From: Mycoplasmatota bacterium | GTDB taxonomy: Bacteria > Bacillota_I > Bacilli_A > Izemoplasmatales > Hujiaoplasmataceae | NCBI GenBank assembly: GCA_023132365.1 | Contig: JAGLYJ010000022.1 | Coordinates: forward strand, 1 to 15,983 | Direction of reading: 5' to 3' | Length of the DNA: 15,983 bases | Part shown: positions 7,073 through 13,928 of the stretch, piece by piece | Layout of the letters: each line of letters opens with the position of its first letter | How positions within the stretch are numbered: the stretch's first letter is position 1 | Notes under the pieces: model-generated | Databases searched by the model: none | What the model was told of the DNA's origin: nothing | What the model saw: only the letters and a program-made list of their open reading frames with translations | Made by a program: the position numbers and the translations under genes

Positions 7073-8419
7073 TTGTTTAATAGTAAATACTTAAATGAGT
7101 TGTTTGAAGCAACAAAACAGAGAAATAATTCTCAACCGGAATATTTGCAAGCAGTTGAGGAATTCTTTGAGGCGATGGATTTCATCGTTTGTAATGATCC
7201 AAAGATTGAGAAATATGCGATCATGGAAAGAATCATTGAACCTGAAAGAATTGTAAAATTTAGAGTAACATGGGTAGATGATAAAGGGGTTGTTAATGTT
7301 AATCGTGGATACAGAGTTCAATTTAACTCTGCTATTGGTCCTTTTAAAGGTGGAATAAGATTCCATCCATCGGTAAATGAGTCTATTTTAAAGTTTTTAG
7401 GGTTTGAACAAACTTTTAAAAATGCACTTACTGGTCTTCCACTTGGTGGAGGAAAAGGTGGTTCTGACTTTGACCCAAAAGGTAAAAGTGATGATGAAAT
7501 CATGAGGTTCTGTCAAAACTTTATGTTAGAATTGTACCGTCATATTGGTCCTGATACTGATGTGCCTGCAGGAGATATTGGTGTAGGATTTAGGGAAATA
7601 GGATTTATGTATGGTATATTCAGAAAAATTAAGAATGAAAATACAGGTGTATTAACAGGCAAAGGCTTAACTTATGGTGGCTCTTTAGTTAGAAAAGAAG
7701 CAACGGGTTATGGTTTATGCTATTTTGTTTCTGAAATGTTAAAAGTTTATCGTAATGATAATTTTGAAGGAAAAACAGTAATTATTTCAGGAAGCGGAAA
7801 AGTTGGTATGCATGCAGCTTTAAAAACTCAGGAATTGGGTGGAAAAGTTATAGCTATGAGTGATGTTAATGGATATGTTCATGATGAAAATGGACTTGAT
7901 TTAAATATTGTTAAGATGCTAACTGAACTAGCACCAGAATTTACTCAACAATATTTAGAGTTTAGACCATCTGCGATTTATAATTCAAATCCTACAAATA
8001 TGTGGGGTATTCCTTGTGATATAGCATTACCATGCGCAACACAGAATGAATTACCTCTTGAGGGAGCTCAAAAATTAGTAGAAAATGGATGTATCTTAGT
8101 AGCAGAAGGTGCAAACATGCCTACCACAATAGATGCAACCAAATATTTACAACACGCTGATATTTTATTTGCACCTGGTAAAGCAGCTAATGCAGGTGGA
8201 GTTGCAGTTTCTGGACTTGAAATGAGTCAAAATGCTCAACACTATCCATGGTCTTATGCTGAAGTCGATCAAAAATTAGAAATAATTATGTCAGACATCT
8301 TTAGGAAAGCATATTCAGAAGCAAGAAAATATACAGATCATAGAAATCTTGTTGTTGGAGCAAATATTGCTGGATTTATGAGAGTCTATCAAGCAATGTT
8401 AGATCAAGGGATTATTTAA
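7073..8419 (+). CDS. gdhA: Glutamate dehydrogenase (hexameric, GdhA type)
   Basis: A 448-aa cytoplasmic enzyme interconverting 2-oxoglutarate plus ammonia and L-glutamate, of normal length for the ~450-aa hexameric family. The substrate domain has the catalytic lysine Lys128 in PLGGGKGGSDFDP and the catalytic aspartate Asp168 in DVPAGDIGVGFREIG. The Rossmann domain starts near residue 235 with ISGSGKVGMHAALK. Its C-terminal part carries NAGGVAVSGLEMSQN (373-387). Cofactor preference (NADPH or NADH) cannot be settled by eye. The start is TTG, preceded by AGAGAGG (7059-7065) at 7 nt. It leads an operon with DUF1015, serC and serA: its stop TAA overlaps the next ATG by one base. Control is probably through the cre-bearing promoter and the long leader. 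It would supply glutamate for SerC. Confidence 0.96.
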   Translation: MFNSKYLNELFEATKQRNNSQPEYLQAVEEFFEAMDFIVCNDPKIEKYAIMERIIEPERIVKFRVTWVDDKGVVNVNRGYRVQFNSAIGPFKGGIRFHPSVNESILKFLGFEQTFKNALTGLPLGGGKGGSDFDPKGKSDDEIMRFCQNFMLELYRHIGPDTDVPAGDIGVGFREIGFMYGIFRKIKNENTGVLTGKGLTYGGSLVRKEATGYGLCYFVSEMLKVYRNDNFEGKTVIISGSGKVGMHAALKTQELGGKVIAMSDVNGYVHDENGLDLNIVKMLTELAPEFTQQYLEFRPSAIYNSNPTNMWGIPCDIALPCATQNELPLEGAQKLVENGCILVAEGANMPTTIDATKYLQHADILFAPGKAANAGGVAVSGLEMSQNAQHYPWSYAEVDQKLEIIMSDIFRKAYSEARKYTDHRNLVVGANIAGFMRVYQAMLDQGII

Positions 8420-9612
8420 TGTCATATATTGTAACACCAAAAATACTATTGCCAATTAAATCTATAGATATGAAAAAATGGGCAGTTATAGCGTGTGATC
8501 AATTTACATCTGAACCAGAATACTGGGATCAACTAAAATCAATAGTTGACAACGTACCTTCAACATATCACTTAATTCTTCCAGAAGTATATTTAGAACG
8601 TGATATGAAACATAATATTGATAGAGTTAATCGTATGATGCAAACATATTTAACTCATAATATATTTAGTGAATTTGAAGGGTTTGTCTTAGTGGATAGA
8701 AAAACGCCTTTTGTTAAAAGGCGTTTAGGATTAGTTATAGCAATTGATTTAGAAGAATATGAGTATGAACCTAACAAACATGGTAAGATTAGAGCAACTG
8801 AAAAAACAGTTCCTGAAAGAATCCCTCCTCGAGTTAGAGTTAGAGAAAATGCTTCTATTGAATTACCTCATGTATTAGTTTTGGTAGATGATGCTAAAAA
8901 ATCAATTATTGACGAACTATATAAAGATAAGAAAAACTTTGAGTTGCTATATAATTTTGAATTAAATATGAAAGGTGGAAGTATCAAAGGTTACAAGGTA
9001 ACTGATACTCAACCGATTATTGATAAAATTGAGAGTTTATCAAATGATATTAGTTTGATTGTTGGTGATGGTAATCATTCACTTGCATCTGCTAAAGTAT
9101 GCTGGGACAATCTCAAAAAGAATTTGACTGAGGAAGAAACAAAAAATCACCCTGCAAGATTCGCTCTTGTAGAAATGATTTCACTCTACGATGAAGGTCT
9201 AACATTTGAACCGATTCACAGAGTTATATTTAACGCAGATGAAACGTTAGTTTCTGGATTAAAATCTATTTTAAGCGGAACTGAAGAACTGCAAATATTT
9301 AATGGTGATTTATCTGAAACTATTAGTGTTCCATCTAATCCATTTACTGCAATCAAAGTGATTCAAGATTACTTAGATAACTATCTAAAAAATCATCCTG
9401 ATTCTAGAATTGATTTCATTCATGGATTGCATAATATTAAACATGTAGTATCAAAAAATAGAAATTCAATTGGGATAACTATGCCGCCATTAAAACGTGA
9501 TATGTTATTACCATATATTAGAGAATTTGGCGTTTTACCTAGAAAATCATTCTCCCTTGGAGAGGCTGAGGAAAAGCGTTATTATATTGAAGGAAAAAGA
9601 ATTTTAAAATAA
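8419..9612 (+). CDS. DUF1015 family protein in serine operon
   Basis: A 397-aa soluble protein of the uncharacterised DUF1015 (COG4198) family, recognised by WAVIACDQFTSEPEYW (21-36), RATEKTVPERIPPRVRVR (125-142), ELPHVLVLVDDAK (148-160), GDGNHSLASAKVCW (216-229) and the C-terminal PRKSFSLGEAEEKRYYIEGK (374-393). From memory, the family often lies beside serC and serA in clostridia, as here. The DGNHS motif recalls the DGHHR-type motif of ParB/sulfiredoxin-fold proteins, which include serine kinases, but this is only a resemblance. Its ATG overlaps the gdhA stop by one base, with AAGGGA (8406-8411) as ribosome site, so translation is probably coupled. The coding sequence contains a perfect 11-bp hairpin (8702-8726). 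Its function is unknown; a role in phosphoserine or serine handling is inferred from context alone. Confidence 0.9.
   Translation: MSYIVTPKILLPIKSIDMKKWAVIACDQFTSEPEYWDQLKSIVDNVPSTYHLILPEVYLERDMKHNIDRVNRMMQTYLTHNIFSEFEGFVLVDRKTPFVKRRLGLVIAIDLEEYEYEPNKHGKIRATEKTVPERIPPRVRVRENASIELPHVLVLVDDAKKSIIDELYKDKKNFELLYNFELNMKGGSIKGYKVTDTQPIIDKIESLSNDISLIVGDGNHSLASAKVCWDNLKKNLTEEETKNHPARFALVEMISLYDEGLTFEPIHRVIFNADETLVSGLKSILSGTEELQIFNGDLSETISVPSNPFTAIKVIQDYLDNYLKNHPDSRIDFIHGLHNIKHVVSKNRNSIGITMPPLKRDMLLPYIREFGVLPRKSFSLGEAEEKRYYIEGKRILK
8702..8726. repeat. Perfect hairpin inside the DUF1015 gene
   Basis: AAACGCCTTTT and AAAAGGCGTTT form an 11-bp perfect inverted repeat with a 3-nt loop, within codons for KTPFVKRR. 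No T-run follows, so it is not a standard terminator on this strand. It may pause polymerase or act as an mRNA stability or processing point in the operon. Confidence 0.6.
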
Positions 9613-9623
9613 AGGAGAGAGTT

Positions 9624-10703
9624 ATGAGAAGAGTATACAATTTCTCTGCTGGGCCAGCAGTATTGCCTGAAGCAGTTCTTGAAAAAGCAGCTAGTGAATT
9701 ATTATGCTATAAAAATGCTGGAATGAGTGTTATGGAAATGAGTCATCGTTCTCAAGATTTCCAAAATATTATCGATAAGGCAGAAGCTGATTTAAGAAAA
9801 TTAATGAACATACCTAGTAATTACAAAGTATTATTTTTACAAGGAGGTGCTACAACACAATTTTCAATGGTACCTTTAAATTTATTTAAGAATAAAGTTG
9901 TAGATTTTGTTCACACTGGAGTTTGGTCTAAAAAAGCTATAGCAGAAGCAAAGAGATATGGTAAAGTTAATGTATTAGCATCTAGTGAAGATAAGAATTT
10001 TGCGTATATACCAAGTTTAGATAATTTAAACATTAGTAAAGACGCTGATTATGTTCATATCGTTCAAAACAACACTATTTTTGGAACAAAAATTAGTAAA
10101 TTACCTGACACTTTAGGAAAACCACTAGTTTCAGATATGTCATCAAATATATTGTCAGAACCTATGAATGTTGAGGATTATGCTTTGATTTTTGCAGGTG
10201 CTCAAAAGAATATTGGACCAGCTGGAACTACCATCGTAATCATTAGAGAAGATTTAATTACTGATGATTATTTAGAAGGAACTCCTCTAATGTTACAATA
10301 TAAGATTCATGCAGGTAAAGGATCAATGTATAACACACCACCAACTTATGGAATATATATGTGTGGATTAGTATTTGAACATTTATTAGAGAATGGTGGA
10401 GTTGAAGCTATATATCAAAAAAATCTTAAGAAGGCTAATCTACTTTATGATACGTTAGATGGTTCTAAGATGTTTAGCGGTACAGTAAGAAAAGAAGATA
10501 GATCACTTATGAATGTAACTTTTGCTTCAAATTCAGAAGAACTTAACAAAAAATTCATTGCAGAAGCTAAAGAAAATGGACTTGTGAACCTTAAAGGTCA
10601 TCGTTCTGTAGGTGGAATGAGAGCTTCTATTTATAATGCAATGCCTTATGAAGGGGTAAAAGCTTTAGTAGACTTCATGATTAAATTCGAAAGAGAGAAT
10701 TAA
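9624..10703 (+). CDS. serC: Phosphoserine aminotransferase
   Basis: A 359-aa fold-type I PLP aminotransferase that converts 3-phosphohydroxypyruvate plus glutamate to O-phosphoserine, the second step of serine synthesis. It begins with the typical NFSAGPAVLPEAVL. It has MEMSHRSQDF (37-46), the PLP lysine Lys195 in FAGAQKNIGPAG, NTPPTYGIYM (237-246) and the C-terminal GHRSVGGMRASIYNA (325-339), which carries phosphate-binding His/Arg residues. Length is normal. AAGGAG (9612-9617) overlaps the upstream stop and lies 6 nt before the ATG. It is followed by serA after a single intervening base, so it is clearly an operon. No serB (phosphoserine phosphatase) is present in the window. Confidence 0.97.
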   Translation: MRRVYNFSAGPAVLPEAVLEKAASELLCYKNAGMSVMEMSHRSQDFQNIIDKAEADLRKLMNIPSNYKVLFLQGGATTQFSMVPLNLFKNKVVDFVHTGVWSKKAIAEAKRYGKVNVLASSEDKNFAYIPSLDNLNISKDADYVHIVQNNTIFGTKISKLPDTLGKPLVSDMSSNILSEPMNVEDYALIFAGAQKNIGPAGTTIVIIREDLITDDYLEGTPLMLQYKIHAGKGSMYNTPPTYGIYMCGLVFEHLLENGGVEAIYQKNLKKANLLYDTLDGSKMFSGTVRKEDRSLMNVTFASNSEELNKKFIAEAKENGLVNLKGHRSVGGMRASIYNAMPYEGVKALVDFMIKFEREN

Positions 10704-10704
10704 T

Positions 10705-11862
10705 ATGTTATATAATTGTTTAAATAATATTTCAGTAAAAGGATTAAATATTTTTACTAGTAACTATAAGCTAACAGAAGACACAGATAAGAGTAATTTA
10801 GTTTTAGTAAGAAGTTTTAACATGCATGAATATGATATTAACAATAACTTATTAGCAGTTGCTAGAGCTGGTGCTGGTGTAAATAATATTCCACTAGAAA
10901 AAATGGCTGAAAATGGTGTAGTTGTTTTTAATACACCTGGGGCTAACGCTAATGGAGTTAAGGAGCTTGTTATTGCAGGTATGTTATTGGCATCTAGAGA
11001 TATCGTTGGTGGTATTAATTGGGTGAAAAATAACCGTGATGATGAAAACATTCTTAAAAGCATTGAAAAAGCTAAAAAAGCATTCGCTGGAACTGAGATT
11101 TTAGGAAAGACAATTTCCGTGATAGGCTTAGGCGCAATTGGTGGAAGAGTAGCTAATGCTTGTGTTGATTTAGGAATGAAAGTATATGGGTATGATCCAT
11201 ACATTTCAGAAAATTCATTAAAATCACTAAAACCTGGAATAGAAATTGAAAATGATATAAATAAATTATATGGAATTTCTGATTTTATTTCACTGCATTT
11301 GCCACTTCTTGATTCAACTAAACACATCATAAATGATGAAGTTTTTGCTCAAATAAAAAAAGGTTCGGTTATATTGAATTTTAGTAGGGACCAATTAGTT
11401 AAAAATGAAGCTTTAAAAGTAGCATTAGAATCAGGAACATTATCTAAATACGTTACTGATTTTCCAAATCATTTTGTTGCTAACCTAGAAAATGTTATAC
11501 CAATTCCTCATTTAGGTGCATCATCAAAGGAATCTGAAGAAAACTGTGCAATTATGGGTGTCAAACAACTTATGAGTTTTGTCGAAAATGGAGATATAGT
11601 TAATTCAGTTAATTTCCCAAATGTTGTATTAGGTAGTATTAGTGGAAAAGAAAGAGTTATTATCCTTGGAAAAGAAAACAACACTCTTACTCACAGCATT
11701 GAAGAAGTCTTAAAATCAGCCGATAATTCAATTGAAACTTCGGTATCTAAATCAAGAAATGGATACTCAGTATACGCATATGATTTTAAAGATAAGGTTA
11801 ATAATAATATTATTTCATCTTTAGAAGAAATAACTGGAATTTTAAAAGTTAGAAAAATATAA
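10705..11862 (+). CDS. serA: D-3-phosphoglycerate dehydrogenase
   Basis: A 385-aa NAD-dependent enzyme for the first step of serine synthesis, oxidising 3-phosphoglycerate to 3-phosphohydroxypyruvate. ARAGAGVNNIP (53-63) marks the substrate region, and VIGLGAIGGRVA (139-150) with YGYDP (161-165) marks the NAD fold. Arg228 in LNFSRDQLV and His269 in IPIPHLGASSKESEENCA are the expected catalytic residues. The usual DVFExEP segment reads TDFPNHF (251-257), so the standard catalytic glutamate is not at its normal place. I recall this YVTDFPN form from clostridial SerA proteins, so it is probably a family variant. A short C-terminal ACT-like tail (about 315-385) replaces the long regulatory region of some SerA types. 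The ATG lies one base after the serC stop. It ends the gdhA operon at a terminator. Confidence 0.95.
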   Translation: MLYNCLNNISVKGLNIFTSNYKLTEDTDKSNLVLVRSFNMHEYDINNNLLAVARAGAGVNNIPLEKMAENGVVVFNTPGANANGVKELVIAGMLLASRDIVGGINWVKNNRDDENILKSIEKAKKAFAGTEILGKTISVIGLGAIGGRVANACVDLGMKVYGYDPYISENSLKSLKPGIEIENDINKLYGISDFISLHLPLLDSTKHIINDEVFAQIKKGSVILNFSRDQLVKNEALKVALESGTLSKYVTDFPNHFVANLENVIPIPHLGASSKESEENCAIMGVKQLMSFVENGDIVNSVNFPNVVLGSISGKERVIILGKENNTLTHSIEEVLKSADNSIETSVSKSRNGYSVYAYDFKDKVNNNIISSLEEITGILKVRKI

Positions 11863-11864
11863 TT

Positions 11865-11894
11865 AAAACGCCCTGAAATATGGGTGTTTTTATA
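11865..11894 (+). terminator. Intrinsic terminator after serA
   Basis: AAAACGCCC (11865-11873) pairs with GGGTGTTTT (11882-11890) over 9 bp with one G-T, followed by T-rich sequence. It begins 2 bp after the serA stop and closes the gdhA-DUF1015-serC-serA operon. Confidence 0.85.
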
Positions 11895-11943
11895 AGTTTA
11901 TGTCATTTTGGTATATAATTATTTAATTGAGGATAAAAAACAC

Positions 11944-11972
11944 TTGATTTTTTGCCTAATAAAATATAAAAT
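11944..11972 (+). promoter_or_regulatory. Promoter of rpmG
   Basis: TTGATT (11944-11949), a 17-bp spacer, then TAAAAT (11967-11972), 27 bp before the ATG. A second perfect TATAAT at 11914-11919 lacks a good -35 box and may mark an alternative upstream start. Confidence 0.55.
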
Positions 11973-11999
11973 ATATTATGATTGAATGGAGGTTTAAAG

Positions 12000-12149
12000 A
12001 TGAGAACACAATTTACTTTAAGATGTACTGTATGTAAATCAGAAAATTATCAATATACAAAAAATAAAACTACACAGCCAAATAGAATGGAAGTTAAAAA
12101 GTATTGTCCAACATGCCGAAAAACTACTGCTCACAAAGAAAAAAAATAG
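12000..12149 (+). CDS. rpmG: 50S ribosomal protein L33 (zinc-binding form)
   Basis: A 49-aa basic protein of the large ribosomal subunit, full length for L33. It starts MRTQFTLRCTVCKSENY and keeps both zinc-ribbon pairs, Cys9/Cys12 (CTVC) and Cys36/Cys39 (CPTC), so it is the zinc-containing (C+) form. NRMEVKKYCPTCRKTTAHKE is typical of the family. GGAGG (11988-11992) lies 7 nt before the ATG. It is a single-gene unit between its own promoter and terminator. The secE-nusG genes that often follow rpmG are absent, which suggests one of several L33 copies. Confidence 0.96.
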   Translation: MRTQFTLRCTVCKSENYQYTKNKTTQPNRMEVKKYCPTCRKTTAHKEKK

Positions 12150-12162
12150 TTTTGTATATAAT

Positions 12163-12187
12163 GCATCCAGATTTGGATGCTTTTTTT
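12163..12187 (+). terminator. Intrinsic terminator after rpmG
   Basis: A perfect 7-bp stem GCATCCA / TGGATGC with a 4-nt loop is followed by seven Ts, 13 bp after the rpmG stop. Confidence 0.9.
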
Positions 12188-12242
12188 CTGTAAGTATTTA
12201 AATATATATAAAAAAAGAGTAAAATATAAATGAGGTGACAAT

Positions 12243-13169
12243 ATGAGAGAATATATTGTAGGAGTAGATGTTGGTGGTACAAATATAAAATTTGGTAAAT
12301 TTGATTTAGAAGGAGAACTCCTAGAACGATGGAGTACTAGAACTAATGCTAATAATAATGGCGAAAGTATTTTATCTGATATAGCAAATTCAATTACGGA
12401 GAAAATGAAGTTCTCTGAAATAAAGGGAATTGGATTTGGTGTTCCAGGTCCAGTTGCTAATAATATGGTTTTGCACTGCGTCAATTTAGGTTGGGCAGAG
12501 AAAGATATAGCTAAAGAGTTTAGTGATATTATAAATGAGCCTGATGTAATTATTAAAGTGGCTAATGACGCCAATGCAGCAGCTGCAGGTGAAATGTATA
12601 AAGGAATAGCAAAGGGATATGATAATGTTGTATTATTTACACTTGGAACGGGTGTAGGTGGCGGAATCATTGTAGACGGTAAATTGGTTGAAGGTGTTCA
12701 AGGAGTAGCTGGAGAACTAGGCCATATTCAAGTTGATTATAAACATTATTTTCAATGTAAATGTGGCAAAAAGGGATGTTTAGAAACAGTAGCTTCAGCA
12801 ACTGGAATTGTAAATATTGCTAAAGTTAACTTGAAGAAATATAAGAATCAAAGTCCTTTAAGAAGATTCTCAAATTTTAGTGCTAAGAAGGTATTTGATT
12901 ATGCTAAAGAAGGTGATTTTATTGCTGAAAAATCTATTGATGAAGCAATGAGATATCTTGCAACAGCGATGGGAAGCATTTTCTTTTCTATTAATCCTGA
13001 GATAATAGTTATTGGCGGTGGGGTTTCTTATGCTGGTAACTACATAATTGAGAAAATTGAAAAATACTATTATGATAAGGTTAGACCATTTATAACACAT
13101 ACAAATTTTGCTTTGGCAACTCTTGGAAATGATGCTGGTATATATGGGTGCTGTTACTTAATAAGATGA
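12243..13169 (+). CDS. glcK: ROK-family glucokinase
   Basis: A 308-aa cytoplasmic sugar kinase of the ROK family, most likely phosphorylating glucose with ATP. The N-terminal ATP-binding loop is VGVDVGGTNIKFGKFD (6-21). The catalytic Asp109 is in NDANAAAAGE, followed by TLGTGVGGGI (133-142). The sugar and zinc region has His161 in GELGHI and Cys172, Cys174 and Cys179 in CKCGKKGCLE. No N-terminal helix-turn-helix is present, so it is an enzyme and not a ROK repressor. GAGGTGA (12232-12238) is the ribosome site. The final TGA overlaps the ATG of the next gene, which implies coupled translation. A glucokinase beside an MBL-fold hydrolase recalls the glcK/yqgX neighbourhood of Bacillus. The sugar specificity is inferred from the family. 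Confidence 0.9.
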   Translation: MREYIVGVDVGGTNIKFGKFDLEGELLERWSTRTNANNNGESILSDIANSITEKMKFSEIKGIGFGVPGPVANNMVLHCVNLGWAEKDIAKEFSDIINEPDVIIKVANDANAAAAGEMYKGIAKGYDNVVLFTLGTGVGGGIIVDGKLVEGVQGVAGELGHIQVDYKHYFQCKCGKKGCLETVASATGIVNIAKVNLKKYKNQSPLRRFSNFSAKKVFDYAKEGDFIAEKSIDEAMRYLATAMGSIFFSINPEIIVIGGGVSYAGNYIIEKIEKYYYDKVRPFITHTNFALATLGNDAGIYGCCYLIR

Positions 13170-13783
13170 TGAAACTAAAAAAAATAGACCAAAATCTTGC
13201 ACAAGTTAACTCATACATACTATATAAGAATAGTAACTGTATTGTAATTGACCCAGGATTCAATGGTGCTAGTATTAATGTTTTTTGTGAAGAAAAGGGT
13301 TTAAGTATAAACTATGTGATACTTACTCACGGACATTTTGATCATATTAAAGATTTGAATCTCTTAGAAAAAACTCATCAGTTTACTGTTTATATGAGTG
13401 AAGATGATAAAAGACTATTGCTTGATGACAGATTGAATTATGCTAGAGCTTATGGTATGACCTTTAAGCCAATTAAACAAGAAGTAAAATACTTATCAGA
13501 TAAGCAAACTATAAATATACTTGATGAATCATTTAGAATTTATTCAACTCCTGGTCACACTAAGGGTTCAATATGTATTAAGTATAATAGAAAGCTATTT
13601 AGTGGTGATACATTATTTTTTGACAGTATTGGTAGAACCGATTTATATTCAGGAAATAAGAAAGAAATATATAAGTCTTTATCATTGTTAAAAACAACTA
13701 TAAGCAATGAAATAATTGTATATCCAGGACACGGTGATTCTGGGACTATGAGGGAAATTAAGCAAAACAATCCATACTTATAA
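13166..13783 (+). CDS. Metallo-beta-lactamase-fold hydrolase (glyoxalase II-like)
   Basis: A 205-aa soluble metal-dependent hydrolase. The HxHxDH motif is in LTHGHFDHIKDL (His55, His57, Asp59, His60). Further metal ligands are expected at His131 (STPGHTKGS), Asp148 (FSGDTLFFDSIGRTDLY) and His189 (VYPGHGDSGT), the full set for a two-metal site. It resembles the YqgX/GloB-like group acting on thioesters such as S-lactoyl derivatives, but the substrate is not certain and the C-terminal substrate domain of true glyoxalase II is absent. The start is ATG 13166 or 13169, with the first overlapping the ROK stop as ATGA. An in-frame GTG at 13148 lies deep in the previous gene and is less likely. No strong ribosome site is seen, so it probably depends on translation of the ROK gene. 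Confidence 0.88.
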   Translation: MMKLKKIDQNLAQVNSYILYKNSNCIVIDPGFNGASINVFCEEKGLSINYVILTHGHFDHIKDLNLLEKTHQFTVYMSEDDKRLLLDDRLNYARAYGMTFKPIKQEVKYLSDKQTINILDESFRIYSTPGHTKGSICIKYNRKLFSGDTLFFDSIGRTDLYSGNKKEIYKSLSLLKTTISNEIIVYPGHGDSGTMREIKQNNPYL

Positions 13784-13794
13784 TTATAAATTAT

Positions 13795-13823
13795 AAAGCG
13801 CTGACCATGTCAGTGCTTTTTTT
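13795..13823 (+). terminator. Intrinsic terminator after the MBL-fold gene
   Basis: AAAGCGCTGAC / GTCAGTGCTTT is an 11-bp stem (one G-T) with a CAT loop and a run of Ts. It separates the ROK/MBL pair from the heat-shock operon. Confidence 0.92.
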
Positions 13824-13840
13824 GTGAGTTTTTTATGAAA

Positions 13841-13867
13841 TTAGCACTCTTTTCTTGACATTGCTAA
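13841..13867 (+). promoter_or_regulatory. CIRCE element 1 (HrcA operator) over the -35 box
   Basis: The left arm TTAGCACTC is perfect, the spacer is the standard 9 bp, and the right arm CATTGCTAA matches GAGTGCTAA at 7 of 9. It covers the -35 box of the hrcA promoter, so bound HrcA would block RNA polymerase. Confidence 0.85.
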
Positions 13868-13883
13868 TATTGTCTTGTATAAT
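13855..13883 (+). promoter_or_regulatory. Promoter of the hrcA-grpE-dnaK operon
   Basis: Perfect TTGACA (13855-13860), a 17-bp spacer and perfect TATAAT (13878-13883). This is the strongest promoter in the window. The transcript would start near 13890, inside CIRCE element 2. Confidence 0.93.
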
Positions 13884-13887
13884 GATT

Positions 13888-13914
13888 TTAGCAATCAGAA
13901 AACAAGAGTGCTAA
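13888..13914 (+). promoter_or_regulatory. CIRCE element 2 (HrcA operator) over the transcript start
   Basis: The left arm TTAGCAATC matches TTAGCACTC at 8 of 9, the spacer is 9 bp, and the right arm GAGTGCTAA is perfect. It lies between the -10 box and the hrcA ribosome site, so it can act as a DNA operator and much of it is also in the 5' leader of the mRNA. Confidence 0.92.
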
Positions 13915-13916
13915 AT

Positions 13917-13923
13917 GGGGTGA
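13917..13923 (+). promoter_or_regulatory. Ribosome binding site setting the hrcA TTG start
   Basis: GGGGTGA lies 5 nt before TTG 13929. The open frame runs back to a TTG at 13875, but that lies within the promoter and upstream of the transcript start, so it cannot be used. A GTG at 13920 falls inside this site. Confidence 0.75.
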
Positions 13924-13928
13924 ATCAA

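Noticed and set aside
10764..11330. 188-codon open frame on the minus strand opposite serA
   Set aside because: It is a shadow of the serA codons with no ribosome site or promoter and a low-complexity Ser/Leu/Pro-rich product.
12131..12670. 179-codon open frame on the minus strand opposite the ROK gene
   Set aside because: It runs across the rpmG terminator and the ROK gene, and its product looks like reverse reading of a Gly-rich enzyme.
13841..13914. A single CIRCE with a 56-bp spacer
   Set aside because: Each perfect outer arm has its own partner at the standard 9-bp spacing (7 of 9 and 8 of 9 matches), so two elements explain it better.
13875..13928. Upstream TTG start for hrcA
   Set aside because: It lies in the promoter spacer, ahead of the predicted transcript start, and would add residues unlike HrcA before TNRQ.
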